Shown here in pieces: positions 28,397 to 38,719 of a stretch of 64,000 bases of DNA. The position numbers were made by a program, and so were the translations under genes. Positions within the stretch are counted from its first letter, which is position 1. Each line of letters opens with the position of its first letter. Source of the DNA: Acinetobacter nosocomialis (GTDB lineage Bacteria; Pseudomonadota; Gammaproteobacteria; Pseudomonadales; Moraxellaceae); the NCBI GenBank assembly GCA_025736915.1, contig CP107049.1, positions 186,001 through 250,000 of the forward strand, given 5' to 3'. The notes beneath the pieces are model-generated. The model did no database searches, was not told the origin of the DNA, and worked only from the letters and a program-made list of their open reading frames with translations.

Positions 28397-29716
28397 TTAA
28401 AAATTGACTTTCACACTCAGGCCCGCCACCCAAGCATCGTCAACCTCTTTTACACCAGCAGGTTGATGGATATATTGAATATTTGGACGCAACATGACAG
28501 CTGGAGACCATTGATAGGTATAGTTCAGCTCAATATTTAATTCGTCGTCTTGAATTGGAATATAGTTCGATGCGATCGGATCGTAGCTATAATATCCACG
28601 GCTTTCGTTTGTTGCGATTTGCTTATCTTTAGCACGATCATTGACTACATAATTGGCAATACCAAATCCAATCGAATCATTTGGACGGCTGTCAAATGGC
28701 CCTTTATACCAAAGTGCAAGTTGTTGAGTACTTTGAACAAAAGTCGTTGCTTTATCATTTACAACGCCATTAAAAGTTACGTATAAACCACGTTTTGGAT
28801 CTTGACCAGCATGGCTAAGTTGTTGCTGTGCATTAATCCAGAAACTTTGTTTCCCGTCATGAACCTTACCCGCGGTTTTAACATCATTCGCCTCTGCGGT
28901 TGAGTACAGTGCACCAACTTTATATTCACCCGGTAAACCATTAAATAGAGCAAGTTTTGGTTTCCATGCAAGCTCAACTGGTATGGTTGCACCTTTCACA
29001 TTATTCATATCCAGATTAAAACCATCACTATTTGATGCTGTTTTAATATTGTCTGGATTGACCTCATACGCACCAATTCCAAAAGTCCACTCAGGTGCAA
29101 ACTGATATTTAACGTTTGCACCCCAAATACCAACTGGTGAGTTATACCAAATTGAACCAATTGATTTTCCTAACTGCCCACCACAAAGCAATAAGTTCTG
29201 AAACTCACATTGAGAACTATTAAAATCCTCTGACATACCCATACGGCCAACTTTGACTTGTACGGTATTATCAGCAAAACCCTTTTTGATCCATGCTTGA
29301 GATAAGCGCCAGATTTTTCCACGACCATAAATTTCTTGCGCGTTGCCTAGTTGGCTAGAGCGTGGGTCTTTAATACGCTCTAAAGTAAGCGCATTACCAT
29401 CACGTTTAGTCACAACTAAGCTTGCGGTCGTATCTTTCCATCCAGCAATTTTTTCTAAATCAAAGTTGGCACCTAAAGAAAGTTGTGCGGCATTTTCAAA
29501 AGTATTGCTGTCGTTGTAACCACCATCTAAATTTGTAGCAGCTTGGCTCATAATAGAAGCTGTAAATTTATAACCTTGTTGCTCTAATTGTTGGCGCTCG
29601 CCATTCCAGTCACCAAGCAACCATTGACGGTCTTGTGACCAAGGCTCATTAGCAAGCGTAAATTGGCTGCCTAATACAGCAATTGTTAACGCACTCAGTT
29701 TCACTAAATTTGGCAT
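28397..29716 (-). CDS. quiX: OprB-type outer-membrane porin QuiX
   Basis: A 439-residue porin with a signal peptide (LSALTIAVLGSQFTLA-NE). The mature N-terminus DRQWLLGDWNGERQQLEQQGYKF is the carbohydrate-selective OprB signature, and the protein ends in Phe (VAGLSVKVNF). It lies between quiC and quiA, the quiX position in Acinetobacter, and probably admits quinate or shikimate to the periplasmic enzymes. A strong GC-rich hairpin (29742-29760) sits just before it. Confidence 0.9.
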   Translation of the reverse strand: MPNLVKLSALTIAVLGSQFTLANEPWSQDRQWLLGDWNGERQQLEQQGYKFTASIMSQAATNLDGGYNDSNTFENAAQLSLGANFDLEKIAGWKDTTASLVVTKRDGNALTLERIKDPRSSQLGNAQEIYGRGKIWRLSQAWIKKGFADNTVQVKVGRMGMSEDFNSSQCEFQNLLLCGGQLGKSIGSIWYNSPVGIWGANVKYQFAPEWTFGIGAYEVNPDNIKTASNSDGFNLDMNNVKGATIPVELAWKPKLALFNGLPGEYKVGALYSTAEANDVKTAGKVHDGKQSFWINAQQQLSHAGQDPKRGLYVTFNGVVNDKATTFVQSTQQLALWYKGPFDSRPNDSIGFGIANYVVNDRAKDKQIATNESRGYYSYDPIASNYIPIQDDELNIELNYTYQWSPAVMLRPNIQYIHQPAGVKEVDDAWVAGLSVKVNF

Positions 29717-29741
29717 TTCAAGTCCTTTTTATCTTTTAAAC

Positions 29742-29760
29742 GCGCCTCTGTTTGAGGCGC
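29742..29760. other. GC-rich intercistronic hairpin before quiX
   Basis: GCGCCTC (29742-29748) and GAGGCGC (29754-29760) form a perfect 7-bp stem with a 5-base loop between quiC and quiX. The T-run on the minus strand is weak, so partial termination or mRNA protection is more likely than a full stop. Confidence 0.6.
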
Positions 29761-29771
29761 TTTATTTGTTG

Positions 29772-31223
29772 TTATTTAACTTGCGTAAAGCCGAGTTCAG
29801 AAGTTGCTCCAAAGTGATCCGTTACATTTGCTGTAATTGAGGCAACTTTGACTGTTGGCTTCCAATTGGCTTTTGCGTTGCCTTGTGCATCTGTAGCAAC
29901 TGTTATAGTTCCTAAATATTGCTCAGCTTCTTTTGATGCCGCACTTTGATTTCCAAAAAACTCAACTTGGTAACGTTGGTTTGGTAAACCATTCACCTCT
30001 ATATTAACTGAACCTTTATTTGCTGTTAACTTAGGCGCTTTAATACCCTGATTAGGTTGAGGATTACAGCCTTGTTCATTTGGCTGAGTACATGTCTTTT
30101 GAAGCTTAGATGGTTCAATCACCACACCACCACCACGAGAACCAACAAACCCTTCATGCTCAAGTGCAGGTACTCCAAATACAATTGCCCCTAAACGCTG
30201 ATTTGGTACACATGAACCACCTGCTTCACAACGTTTAATATCTTTACCATTGTCCCAAATCAGGTTTTTAGTCAATGTAATTCTTGCATTTGCATCTTTT
30301 TCAGAGCGAATGGCTACACCAATACGGTTACCATGTACTTTATTGCTATCAAGAATGTTGCCATCACCAGTCATATTTAGACCAATCGAGTTATTGGTCA
30401 TTTCGTTGTAGGCAATATAGTTACGCTTGCCCCAATTAATCTGTAAGCCATCCGAATAATTTTCAAACTTATTACCAACTACAGCATTGTCGTTCCCCCA
30501 CAAGATTTCAATACCTTGTGATGGCTCAGGGTTTACTTTAGTAGAAATAAAATGGTTATTTGCAATCAGGTTAAATGCAGCACCACGTGTTAGCTCTAAA
30601 CCATCACCATTGTCTTGGAAAATGTTATCTAAAACTTTGTTGTTATTTGTAGTGGTTGCTGTTGGGTTACCTTTACCATCATCGCCCGTAATCATCACAC
30701 CAGCACCACCATAGTTATTACTAATACGGTTATGCTGAATTAAGTTATTACTTGAACGGTTAACCAAAACACCAATACAGAAACGATGGATATCTAGGCC
30801 TTTTAAAGACACGTTATTGACATCACGTAGTACAAAACCCGGTAAAGTCATGGTGCGTACATTGGTGCCATACTGTTCAGGGTTTGCACCAGGACAAGCT
30901 TTTGCCCCTTCGCCTTTAATGTAATTTGATCCATCAATTGCGATGTATTCACCAGTTTTATCCCACTGTGTACCAATGATTTTGACGGGTGCTTTAATTT
31001 CAGGAAGTGCACTATTTAATTTAATCGCATAAGGTGCTTTGCCTACCGCATGAATCAAGATCTCGCTCGCTTCACTTGGATTCGCATTAGCTTGTTCAAT
31101 TGCCCAGCGTAAAGAACCTTTATTGCTATCATCTTGATAACGGTCAACAACATAAGTTTGTGCTGCTGTTATTCCTGAAACCATCAAACCTAATGCAAGA
31201 GTAGTTAAACGTAATGTATTCAT
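29772..31223 (-). CDS. quiC: Periplasmic 3-dehydroshikimate dehydratase QuiC (beta-helix fold)
   Basis: Converts 3-dehydroshikimate to protocatechuate. The 483 residues start with a signal peptide (TTLALGLMVSGITAAQ-TYVV) and then show right-handed parallel beta-helix turns: repeated segments such as NNLIQHNRISNNYGGAGVMI, NNKVLDNIFQDNGDGLEL and RNYIAYNEMTNNSIGLNM. This is the Acinetobacter-type dehydratase, unlike the TIM-barrel enzymes of fungi and of AsbF. It lies between quiB and quiX as in A. baylyi. The beta-helix is seen directly; the reaction is taken from the operon and family. Confidence 0.9.
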   Translation of the reverse strand: MNTLRLTTLALGLMVSGITAAQTYVVDRYQDDSNKGSLRWAIEQANANPSEASEILIHAVGKAPYAIKLNSALPEIKAPVKIIGTQWDKTGEYIAIDGSNYIKGEGAKACPGANPEQYGTNVRTMTLPGFVLRDVNNVSLKGLDIHRFCIGVLVNRSSNNLIQHNRISNNYGGAGVMITGDDGKGNPTATTTNNNKVLDNIFQDNGDGLELTRGAAFNLIANNHFISTKVNPEPSQGIEILWGNDNAVVGNKFENYSDGLQINWGKRNYIAYNEMTNNSIGLNMTGDGNILDSNKVHGNRIGVAIRSEKDANARITLTKNLIWDNGKDIKRCEAGGSCVPNQRLGAIVFGVPALEHEGFVGSRGGGVVIEPSKLQKTCTQPNEQGCNPQPNQGIKAPKLTANKGSVNIEVNGLPNQRYQVEFFGNQSAASKEAEQYLGTITVATDAQGNAKANWKPTVKVASITANVTDHFGATSELGFTQVK

Positions 31224-31242
31224 TTCATCATATCCTTATGAT

Positions 31243-32085
31243 TTATGGGTTTGTTGGTTGAACAGTTTTTAAAATCTGTTTGAGCTTGGTCACATCAATT
31301 TGACCCGGTGCAGAAGCCTGACCAATCATGCCAAAGCTATAACTTCCGCCCATGTTGGCAGTCGCAACACGAGAAATCGTACCAAGTTGCCCCATCGACA
31401 TTGTCAATAATGGTTTAGTGGTTTGCTGACTTACTTTTAAAGTTGCGTTCATTAAAGTGAAAACGTCTTGTTTAGATTTTGGCATTACGGCAATTTTTAG
31501 AATATCTGCCCCCATCTGATCTTGTTTCAACAAACGTTTTTCAATTTCATCTTGGCTTGGTGTTTTTTGGAAGTCGTGATTAGACATGACAACGAGCACT
31601 TTCTTTTGATGTGCTTTTTGAACAATTTCTGAAACTACTTTTTGATCACGGAACATTTCAACATCTAACCAGTCCATGAACGGATTTTTTAAATAAGCCT
31701 GATAAGTCTTACCATAGTCAGCATCGCTAATTTCAAGCTGACCACCTTCGTTTTTCGTACGAATGGTGGCGATTAGTGGCTTATTACCTAAAATCTTTTT
31801 TAATTCATGCCCCAATGCAATCACTTGTTTTGTATCACTCGCAAAACTGAGTAAGTCGATACGGAACTCTGCCAAATCAGCATCTGCTGTATTCGCAATC
31901 ACTTGAGCTTGTGCCAAAGCTTGTTCTTTGGTTTTTGCTGTAATTGGAACAATTGTTTTAACTGCTGTAGTCGCAGGTTGTGTTTGAGTAGCTAAAGCAA
32001 CAGGTTCAGCATTTACCTGTGCAGTAAAAAATGGGAGTGCAAGCAAACTTAAGCTTAATAATGTTTTCATTTTCATCTCTGTCAT
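31243..32085 (-). CDS. quiB: Periplasmic type I 3-dehydroquinate dehydratase QuiB
   Basis: Dehydrates 3-dehydroquinate to 3-dehydroshikimate. About 280 residues with a signal peptide (TLLSLSLLALPFFTAQVNA), unlike the cytoplasmic AroD used in biosynthesis. The type I catalytic residues are visible: His in VVMSNHDFQKTP and the Schiff-base Lys in DILKIAVMPKS; the substrate loop has GQASAPGQ. The start MTEMKMKTLL has AAAGGATGG just upstream; an earlier Met (32112) lacks this and lies inside a hairpin. Sits 60 bases after pcaG with an intercistronic hairpin between them. Confidence 0.92.
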   Translation of the reverse strand: MTEMKMKTLLSLSLLALPFFTAQVNAEPVALATQTQPATTAVKTIVPITAKTKEQALAQAQVIANTADADLAEFRIDLLSFASDTKQVIALGHELKKILGNKPLIATIRTKNEGGQLEISDADYGKTYQAYLKNPFMDWLDVEMFRDQKVVSEIVQKAHQKKVLVVMSNHDFQKTPSQDEIEKRLLKQDQMGADILKIAVMPKSKQDVFTLMNATLKVSQQTTKPLLTMSMGQLGTISRVATANMGGSYSFGMIGQASAPGQIDVTKLKQILKTVQPTNP

Positions 32086-32098
32086 ACCATCCTTTAAG

Positions 32099-32136
32099 AA
32101 GGCTACACGCATCCATGGACAATCATGTGTAGCCTT
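32099..32136 (-). other. Hairpin at the pca/qui junction
   Basis: AAGGCTACAC (32099-32108) pairs over 10 bases with 32127-32136, between the pcaG stop and the quiB ribosome site. It marks the border of the two halves of the operon and could tune their relative expression. Confidence 0.55.
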
Positions 32137-32145
32137 AAGTGTTTC

Positions 32146-32775
32146 TTAAATATCAAAAAATACAGTTTCGTTATCGCCTTGAATACGAATATCAAAGCGA
32201 TAAACAACCTCACCATTTTCTTCAAAACGTTTTGCAATGAGAGTTTGACGACGTGGTGCCCATTCAATGCTATTTAGAATTGGATCGTTAGCATTTGCCT
32301 CAGCTTCATCGTCAAAATAAACACGTGTATGAAGACCTAAATTAATACCGCGTGCGAAAATGACTAATGCAATATGAGGTGCTTGAGTTGAACCTTTGCG
32401 ACCTGCTGTAGCGCCTGGCTTAATTGTATTAAAGCTCCAGATGCCTGTTTCAAAGTCTGCACCTGTACGGCCCCAACCCTGAAATGCTGGATCAGCTTTT
32501 TGCTCACGCGTATCTGCCTGACTTGGGTAAATACCATTCGCATCGGCTTGCCAAATCTCAATTAATACATCACGTAGCGGCAAACCTAATCCGTCAAATA
32601 CTTGACCTTCAAGACGAATGCGCTCGCCTTTGGTTTGGTCTTGTACTAACTGGTTATTAAAGTTGTTTTCAAATACTTCAATATTTGCTTGTTGTGGCAA
32701 TAAACCAATATGGACGTAAGGACCACCTGTTTGAGATGGAGTTTCTTTTAGTTCCTGAAAATTCCAGTTATTCAT
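32146..32775 (-). CDS. pcaG: Protocatechuate 3,4-dioxygenase alpha subunit PcaG
   Basis: Structural alpha subunit of the iron(III) enzyme that opens protocatechuate to 3-carboxy-cis,cis-muconate. 209 residues; family blocks are QTGGPYVHIGLLP, RIRLEGQVFDGLGLPLRDVLIEIWQADANG and FNTIKPGA, with AGRKGSTQAPHIALVIFARGI in place of the beta-subunit iron site. It lacks the full Tyr/Tyr/His/His ligand set, as alpha subunits do. Follows pcaH by 14 bases. Confidence 0.96.
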   Translation of the reverse strand: MNNWNFQELKETPSQTGGPYVHIGLLPQQANIEVFENNFNNQLVQDQTKGERIRLEGQVFDGLGLPLRDVLIEIWQADANGIYPSQADTREQKADPAFQGWGRTGADFETGIWSFNTIKPGATAGRKGSTQAPHIALVIFARGINLGLHTRVYFDDEAEANANDPILNSIEWAPRRQTLIAKRFEENGEVVYRFDIRIQGDNETVFFDI

Positions 32776-32789
32776 GCTCGTGCTCCCGA

Positions 32790-33939
<1,150 letters not shown>

Positions 33940-33954
33940 TGTGATAGACCTCTA

Positions 33955-35310
33955 TTAAGTTGCATCGGTATGCGCAACAAGTGATTTAACAAATACAGCA
34001 ACAGCCGCAGCAGTCGCTGGAATTAGTAATAAACTAAGAATGGCAGTAAATGACCAATCATTACCAAGTAATACGGCACCAATCCAAGCACCAAATACCG
34101 CACCGAAGCGCCCAATCCCCGTCATCCAAGACACGCCAGTTGCACGGCACTGCGTTGGGTAGAAACGAGCGCTTAACGCAGGCATTGAAGATTGCGCACC
34201 GTTAATTGCGATACCCGCACAAAGCACCAATACTGCAAGTAATGTTGAGTTTCCTAAGCTTTGACCAACAGCAATCGCAAATAGACCTGCTGCAAAGTAG
34301 AAAATAGCAATCACTCGATTCGGGTTGAATTTGTCCATCGCCCAACCAATAAATAAGGCACTTACCACACCACCGAACTGGAACAATCCACCGATAAATG
34401 CAGCACGCTCCATTGAGGCACCTGTTTCACGCATAAGCGTTGGCAACCAGCTTGTAAGCAAGTAAACAACCACGAGTCCCATGAAATAGGTCAACCAAAG
34501 TAAAAGCGTTCCTTTCGCATATGGTTTAGAAAACATAATTCCAAAGACATTTTTCTTTTGAGCTGTCTCAGTTTTCTCTTCAGGTACGTGAAACGCTGTC
34601 GCATTTTGAATCTGTGCTGGTGCAATATGGTTTAAGATTTTGCGTACTTTTTCTGGATTCTTGCCTTTCACAATTAAAAAGCGGTAAGACTCAGGTAAAA
34701 CCAAAATCACTAAAATCATTAAGATCAAAGGTGACCAGCCGCCAAGTAAAAATAGACTGTGCCAACCGTAGGTCGGGATCAGCCAACTACTGATAAAACC
34801 ACCGGTTGCCATACCTAAGTTATAACCACAGAACATACAGGTCACGAGTAATGAACGAATACGTGTTGGGCAGTATTCAGAAAATAATGTAGTGGCGTTT
34901 GGCATCGCTGCACCAAGCCCAATACCTGTCAAAAAGCGTAAAACGACAAGGCTATCTAAGTTGGTTGCATAAGCAGATGCCAAGGTGAAGCCACCAAATA
35001 CAAGCATCGAAAAAGCCAGTACGATTTTGCGACCAAAACGGTCAGCTGTTGGGCCAGAAACCAAAGCTCCAATAATCATTCCACCAAGTGCAGCACTCAT
35101 CACTGGGCCTAACTGAGAGCGATCAACACCCCAGTCTTGAGCCAAAGCTGGAGCGATAAAACCCATTGCAGCAGTATCGATACCATCAGTAAAAATAATT
35201 AAGAAACAGATGATTGCAATCATCCATTGATACTTACTGAGTGGAGCATCATTAATCAATGCTTGAGCATCGATACTTTTATTTGGTGCAGCGTAATCCT
35301 GAGACGCCAT
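33955..35310 (-). CDS. pcaK: Aromatic acid/H+ symporter PcaK
   Basis: A 451-residue MFS carrier of the aromatic acid:H+ symport group, importing protocatechuate or 4-hydroxybenzoate. Helix 1 has DGIDTAAMGFIAPAL, the key acidic motif of this group, and the following loop has GPTADRFGRKIVL (motif A). The long central loop (about residues 220-255) is charged. It lies between pcaD and pcaC as in A. baylyi. Its position next to periplasmic qui enzymes makes protocatechuate the likely cargo. Confidence 0.94.
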   Translation of the reverse strand: MASQDYAAPNKSIDAQALINDAPLSKYQWMIAIICFLIIFTDGIDTAAMGFIAPALAQDWGVDRSQLGPVMSAALGGMIIGALVSGPTADRFGRKIVLAFSMLVFGGFTLASAYATNLDSLVVLRFLTGIGLGAAMPNATTLFSEYCPTRIRSLLVTCMFCGYNLGMATGGFISSWLIPTYGWHSLFLLGGWSPLILMILVILVLPESYRFLIVKGKNPEKVRKILNHIAPAQIQNATAFHVPEEKTETAQKKNVFGIMFSKPYAKGTLLLWLTYFMGLVVVYLLTSWLPTLMRETGASMERAAFIGGLFQFGGVVSALFIGWAMDKFNPNRVIAIFYFAAGLFAIAVGQSLGNSTLLAVLVLCAGIAINGAQSSMPALSARFYPTQCRATGVSWMTGIGRFGAVFGAWIGAVLLGNDWSFTAILSLLLIPATAAAVAVFVKSLVAHTDAT

Positions 35311-35352
35311 ATTTGCCTCCTTAAGGCCAATTCCTTTTAAACTATTAAGCTA

Positions 35353-36138
35353 TTAGATTTGCTGAATAAACCTAGTCAATTCCTGTGTAAATCTTTGTGG
35401 TTGCTCAATATTAGAAAGATGAGATGCTTCTAATTTAGCAATTTGACTGTTCTTAATAGCATTCTGCATAAACTCAGCATCTGCTACTGTGGTCACTGGA
35501 TCTGCCGTTCCTGCAATGAGCAATACTGGAACTTGGATTTGTGTAATTTCATCTCTTAAATCGGCATGTGCTAAAGCACGACATGCATTGGCATAACCTT
35601 GTGCTGGTGTGTTTGCCAGACTTTGAATCGTCGTTTGTGCAACCACATTATGTTGATAGTCGAATTTTTCGCTAAACCAACGTGTGTGCGTGGTTTTAAC
35701 CAATTCAGCCAGTCCATTTTGTTCTACTGATTCTGCGCGACTCAACCACGCCTCAGCCTGTCCAATTTTTGCCGCCGAATTTGCGACAGTAATACTTAGA
35801 AAGCGCTCTGGGTAATGGATAGCTAACCAAAGCCCTGTAATTCCGCCCATTGAAATGCCACAAAAATGAGCTTTTTCAATATCTAAGGCATCTAAAATAT
35901 CGGCAACATCTTCACCTAAATTTTGTAAAGATGTTTCAGCGATCACATCACTTTCGCCATGACCACGTGTGTCGTATGTAATGACATTAAAATGACTTTT
36001 AAGCTCATCTACTTGCGGCTGCCACATTCCATGATCTGTTCCTAACGAGTTAGATAACACAAGTGCTGGAGCATCTTTTAATCCGTCGGTATATACAGCG
36101 AGCTGTTTACCTTGTCGATTGGTTATAAGCTGTTTCAC
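35353..36138 (-). CDS. pcaD: 3-oxoadipate enol-lactone hydrolase PcaD
   Basis: Hydrolyses beta-ketoadipate enol-lactone to beta-ketoadipate. A 261-residue alpha/beta hydrolase: LSNSLGTDHGMW oxyanion region, YDTRGHGESD, nucleophile Ser in CGISMGGITGLW, Asp in IAGTADPVT and His in EASHLSNIEQP. Its start overlaps the pcaB stop by 4 bases (translational coupling). Full length for the family. Confidence 0.96.
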   Translation of the reverse strand: MKQLITNRQGKQLAVYTDGLKDAPALVLSNSLGTDHGMWQPQVDELKSHFNVITYDTRGHGESDVIAETSLQNLGEDVADILDALDIEKAHFCGISMGGITGLWLAIHYPERFLSITVANSAAKIGQAEAWLSRAESVEQNGLAELVKTTHTRWFSEKFDYQHNVVAQTTIQSLANTPAQGYANACRALAHADLRDEITQIQVPVLLIAGTADPVTTVADAEFMQNAIKNSQIAKLEASHLSNIEQPQRFTQELTRFIQQI

Positions 36139-37493
36139 TTTATGTCTCCTCCTTGTGCTTCTTGCAGAACAGCATCAATTTGAGCTTGAATGTTGCCCAA
36201 ATAGTTTTCTGCTTTAAATATTTCCAAAATTTCTGTTTGACTAAAATGTTCTTTTACTTCATCTAACTGACTAACAACTTCAGATAAATGCTGCTTTTGA
36301 GCCACAGCTGTTTTACAAGCCGCTTCAACAACATGATGTGCATTTAAACGTCCAATTTTTGGAGCAAGTGCCATCATCACAGCTTCAGCCATAATCAGCC
36401 CGTTGGTACAGTCAAGGTTCTGCTGCATATGCTCAGCATTAACTTCAAAACCTTGTAAAACTTCACCAGTACGAGTTAATGCTCCAGCACAAAGCTGAAA
36501 AATTTCAGGGATTGCCAGCCATTCTGCATGCCATGCGCCTAAGCTACGCTCATGTTCCTGCACCATGCTTTGATAGATACTAGACATAAGTGCTGGTACA
36601 CGATTTGCTGCTGCAAGTACTGAAGCTGCTGCAACTGGATTACGCTTATGAGGCATGGTTGATGAACCACCACGGCCCTTTGCAGTTGGTTCAAACAATT
36701 CGGCAATTTCGGTTTGCATCATGAGTGACCAATCACGTGCCATCTTGCCCGTATTCCCAACAATCATGCCAAGCACACTTGCGATTTCTACAATACGGTC
36801 GCGCTCACCATGCCATGTGCTTGTCGGTACAGTCAGATTCAGTTGCTGAGCAAATGCACTAACCACAAGCGAACCTTGATCTTGCAAAGAAGCTAATGAA
36901 CCCACAGCACCACCTAACTGAGCAGTAAGTACACGTGATTTCATGGCTTGGATACGGTCTAAATCACGTTTAAACGCAGAAGCCCAGCGAGCGAGTTTAT
37001 GCCCTAAAGTAATTGGCAAAGCTTGCTGTAACCATGTACGCCCAATCATGACTTGATAGCGATATTGCTTAGCTTGTTGTAATGCAGCGGTGTAGCACTG
37101 TTGAAGTAGTGCTTCCACAATGTTTAACGCATCGCGGCATTGCAAAATACAAGCTGTGTCTAAAATATCCTGACTCGTTGCACCCCAATGCACATAACGT
37201 GAAGCATCTTCATCTACATCTTTAACAATTGCCGTAAGCTGTTTTACAAATGGAATTGCGATATTTCCAGCTAAACCTGTTGCGACAGCCAAAGCGGAAA
37301 AATCAAACTTTTCTATTGCCTGCTCAGCTACCTGGGCAATGGTATTAGCCGCATTTTGAGGAATCACGCCAACTTTTGCCTGTGCTTGAGCTAACGCAAC
37401 TTCAACCTGAATCATATATGTGATTAAAGATGAGTCACTAAAGATGTCAGTGACGTCTTTTTGATAAAACAAGCTGGCATATAACTGGCTCAT
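36135..37493 (-). CDS. pcaB: 3-carboxy-cis,cis-muconate cycloisomerase PcaB
   Basis: Turns 3-carboxymuconate into 4-carboxymuconolactone. A 452-residue member of the fumarase/aspartase superfamily: VHWGATSQDILDTA (first conserved region), and the signature loop GRGGSSTMPHKRNPVAAA near residue 280 with the catalytic Ser. Only 2 bases separate it from pcaF. The C-terminal region LDEVKEHFSQTEILEIF is as expected for bacterial PcaB. Confidence 0.96.
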   Translation of the reverse strand: MSQLYASLFYQKDVTDIFSDSSLITYMIQVEVALAQAQAKVGVIPQNAANTIAQVAEQAIEKFDFSALAVATGLAGNIAIPFVKQLTAIVKDVDEDASRYVHWGATSQDILDTACILQCRDALNIVEALLQQCYTAALQQAKQYRYQVMIGRTWLQQALPITLGHKLARWASAFKRDLDRIQAMKSRVLTAQLGGAVGSLASLQDQGSLVVSAFAQQLNLTVPTSTWHGERDRIVEIASVLGMIVGNTGKMARDWSLMMQTEIAELFEPTAKGRGGSSTMPHKRNPVAAASVLAAANRVPALMSSIYQSMVQEHERSLGAWHAEWLAIPEIFQLCAGALTRTGEVLQGFEVNAEHMQQNLDCTNGLIMAEAVMMALAPKIGRLNAHHVVEAACKTAVAQKQHLSEVVSQLDEVKEHFSQTEILEIFKAENYLGNIQAQIDAVLQEAQGGDIK

Positions 37494-37495
37494 GA

Positions 37496-38707
37496 TTAGA
37501 CTCTCTCAATAATCAATGCGATGCCTTGGCCCACACCAATACACATTGAACATAAGGCATAACGACCACCTGTTTGCTCAAGCTGGTTTAGGGCGGTGGT
37601 CACGAGGCGTGCACCTGATGCACCCAGTGGATGACCCAAAGCAATTGCACCACCGTTTGGATTTACCTTGTCAGAATCATCTGGTAAACCTAAATCACGG
37701 GTCACTGCCAAAGCTTGTGCAGCAAAGGCTTCATTTAGCTCAATCACATCCATCTGCTCTAAAGTCAGGTTGGCTTGTTTAAGTAATTTTTTAATGGCTG
37801 GTGCTGGGGCAAAACCCATAATGCGTGGTTCTACACCGACTGCTGTTGAAGCAATAATCTTGGCACGCGGTTTTAAGTTGTAAGCTTGAACTGCATCATC
37901 AGAAGCAATCAGCAGAGCTGCTGCACCATCGTTAATACCTGAAGCATTCCCCGCAGTCACAGACCCATCTGCTTTGACAACAGGCTTAAGTTTGCTTAAA
38001 CCTTCAAGTGTGGTCGATGCACGTGGATGTTCATCGGTATCAATCACAACAGCATCACCCTTACGCTGAGGGATTTCAACTGCCACGATTTCTTTAGAAA
38101 AAAAGCCTTTGGCTTGCGCGCTTGCGGTGCGTTGTTGGCTCACCAAGGCAAACTGGTCCTGATCTGCACGATTCACGTTAAACTGTTCAGCCACGTTTTC
38201 GGCAGTCTGGGGCATGGTGTCTACACCATACAATTCTTTAAGTTTAGGGTTAATGAAACGCCATCCCATGGTGGTGTCTTCAATCTTCTGGCTACGGCCA
38301 AAAGCACTGTCAGACTTACCCATCACATAAGGTGCACGGCTCATGCTTTCCACACCACCTGCAATCACCAAGTTCGCTTCACCTGCTTTAATGGCACGGG
38401 CAGCAATGGCAATGGCATCGAGTGAAGAACCACAGAGACGATTAATGGTGGTTGCCGGTACTTGATACGGTAAACCTGCAAGCAGTGCCGACATACGGCC
38501 CACATTACGGTTATCTTCACCGGCTTGGTTCGCACAACCATAGATCACATCATCGACCTGTTCCCAATCTACATTGGGGTTGCGTTGCATGAGGGCTTTA
38601 ATCGGCACAGCGCCAAGGTCATCGGCACGAACAGGAGCAAGACCACCAGCATAACGACCGAATGGAGTACGGATGGCATCGATGATATAAGCGTTTTTTA
38701 ATGTCAT
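37496..38707 (-). CDS. pcaF: Beta-ketoadipyl-CoA thiolase PcaF
   Basis: Splits beta-ketoadipyl-CoA into acetyl-CoA and succinyl-CoA. 403 residues; catalytic residues are Cys in INRLCGSSLDAI (about 91), His in GGAIALGHPLGASGAR and Cys in ALCSMCIGVGQG. The N-terminus AYIIDAIRTPFGRYAGGLA is typical of this thiolase. Follows pcaJ by 12 bases. A second thiolase for phenylacetate in Acinetobacter is similar, but the operon decides. Confidence 0.96.
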   Translation of the reverse strand: MTLKNAYIIDAIRTPFGRYAGGLAPVRADDLGAVPIKALMQRNPNVDWEQVDDVIYGCANQAGEDNRNVGRMSALLAGLPYQVPATTINRLCGSSLDAIAIAARAIKAGEANLVIAGGVESMSRAPYVMGKSDSAFGRSQKIEDTTMGWRFINPKLKELYGVDTMPQTAENVAEQFNVNRADQDQFALVSQQRTASAQAKGFFSKEIVAVEIPQRKGDAVVIDTDEHPRASTTLEGLSKLKPVVKADGSVTAGNASGINDGAAALLIASDDAVQAYNLKPRAKIIASTAVGVEPRIMGFAPAPAIKKLLKQANLTLEQMDVIELNEAFAAQALAVTRDLGLPDDSDKVNPNGGAIALGHPLGASGARLVTTALNQLEQTGGRYALCSMCIGVGQGIALIIERV

Positions 38708-38719
38708 TTCCCTACTTCC

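Noticed and set aside
31243..32085. Biosynthetic aroD
   Set aside because: Has a signal peptide and lies in the qui operon, so it is the catabolic QuiB.
38027..38425. 132-residue ORF antisense to pcaF
   Set aside because: Shadow of the thiolase frame; no supporting signals.
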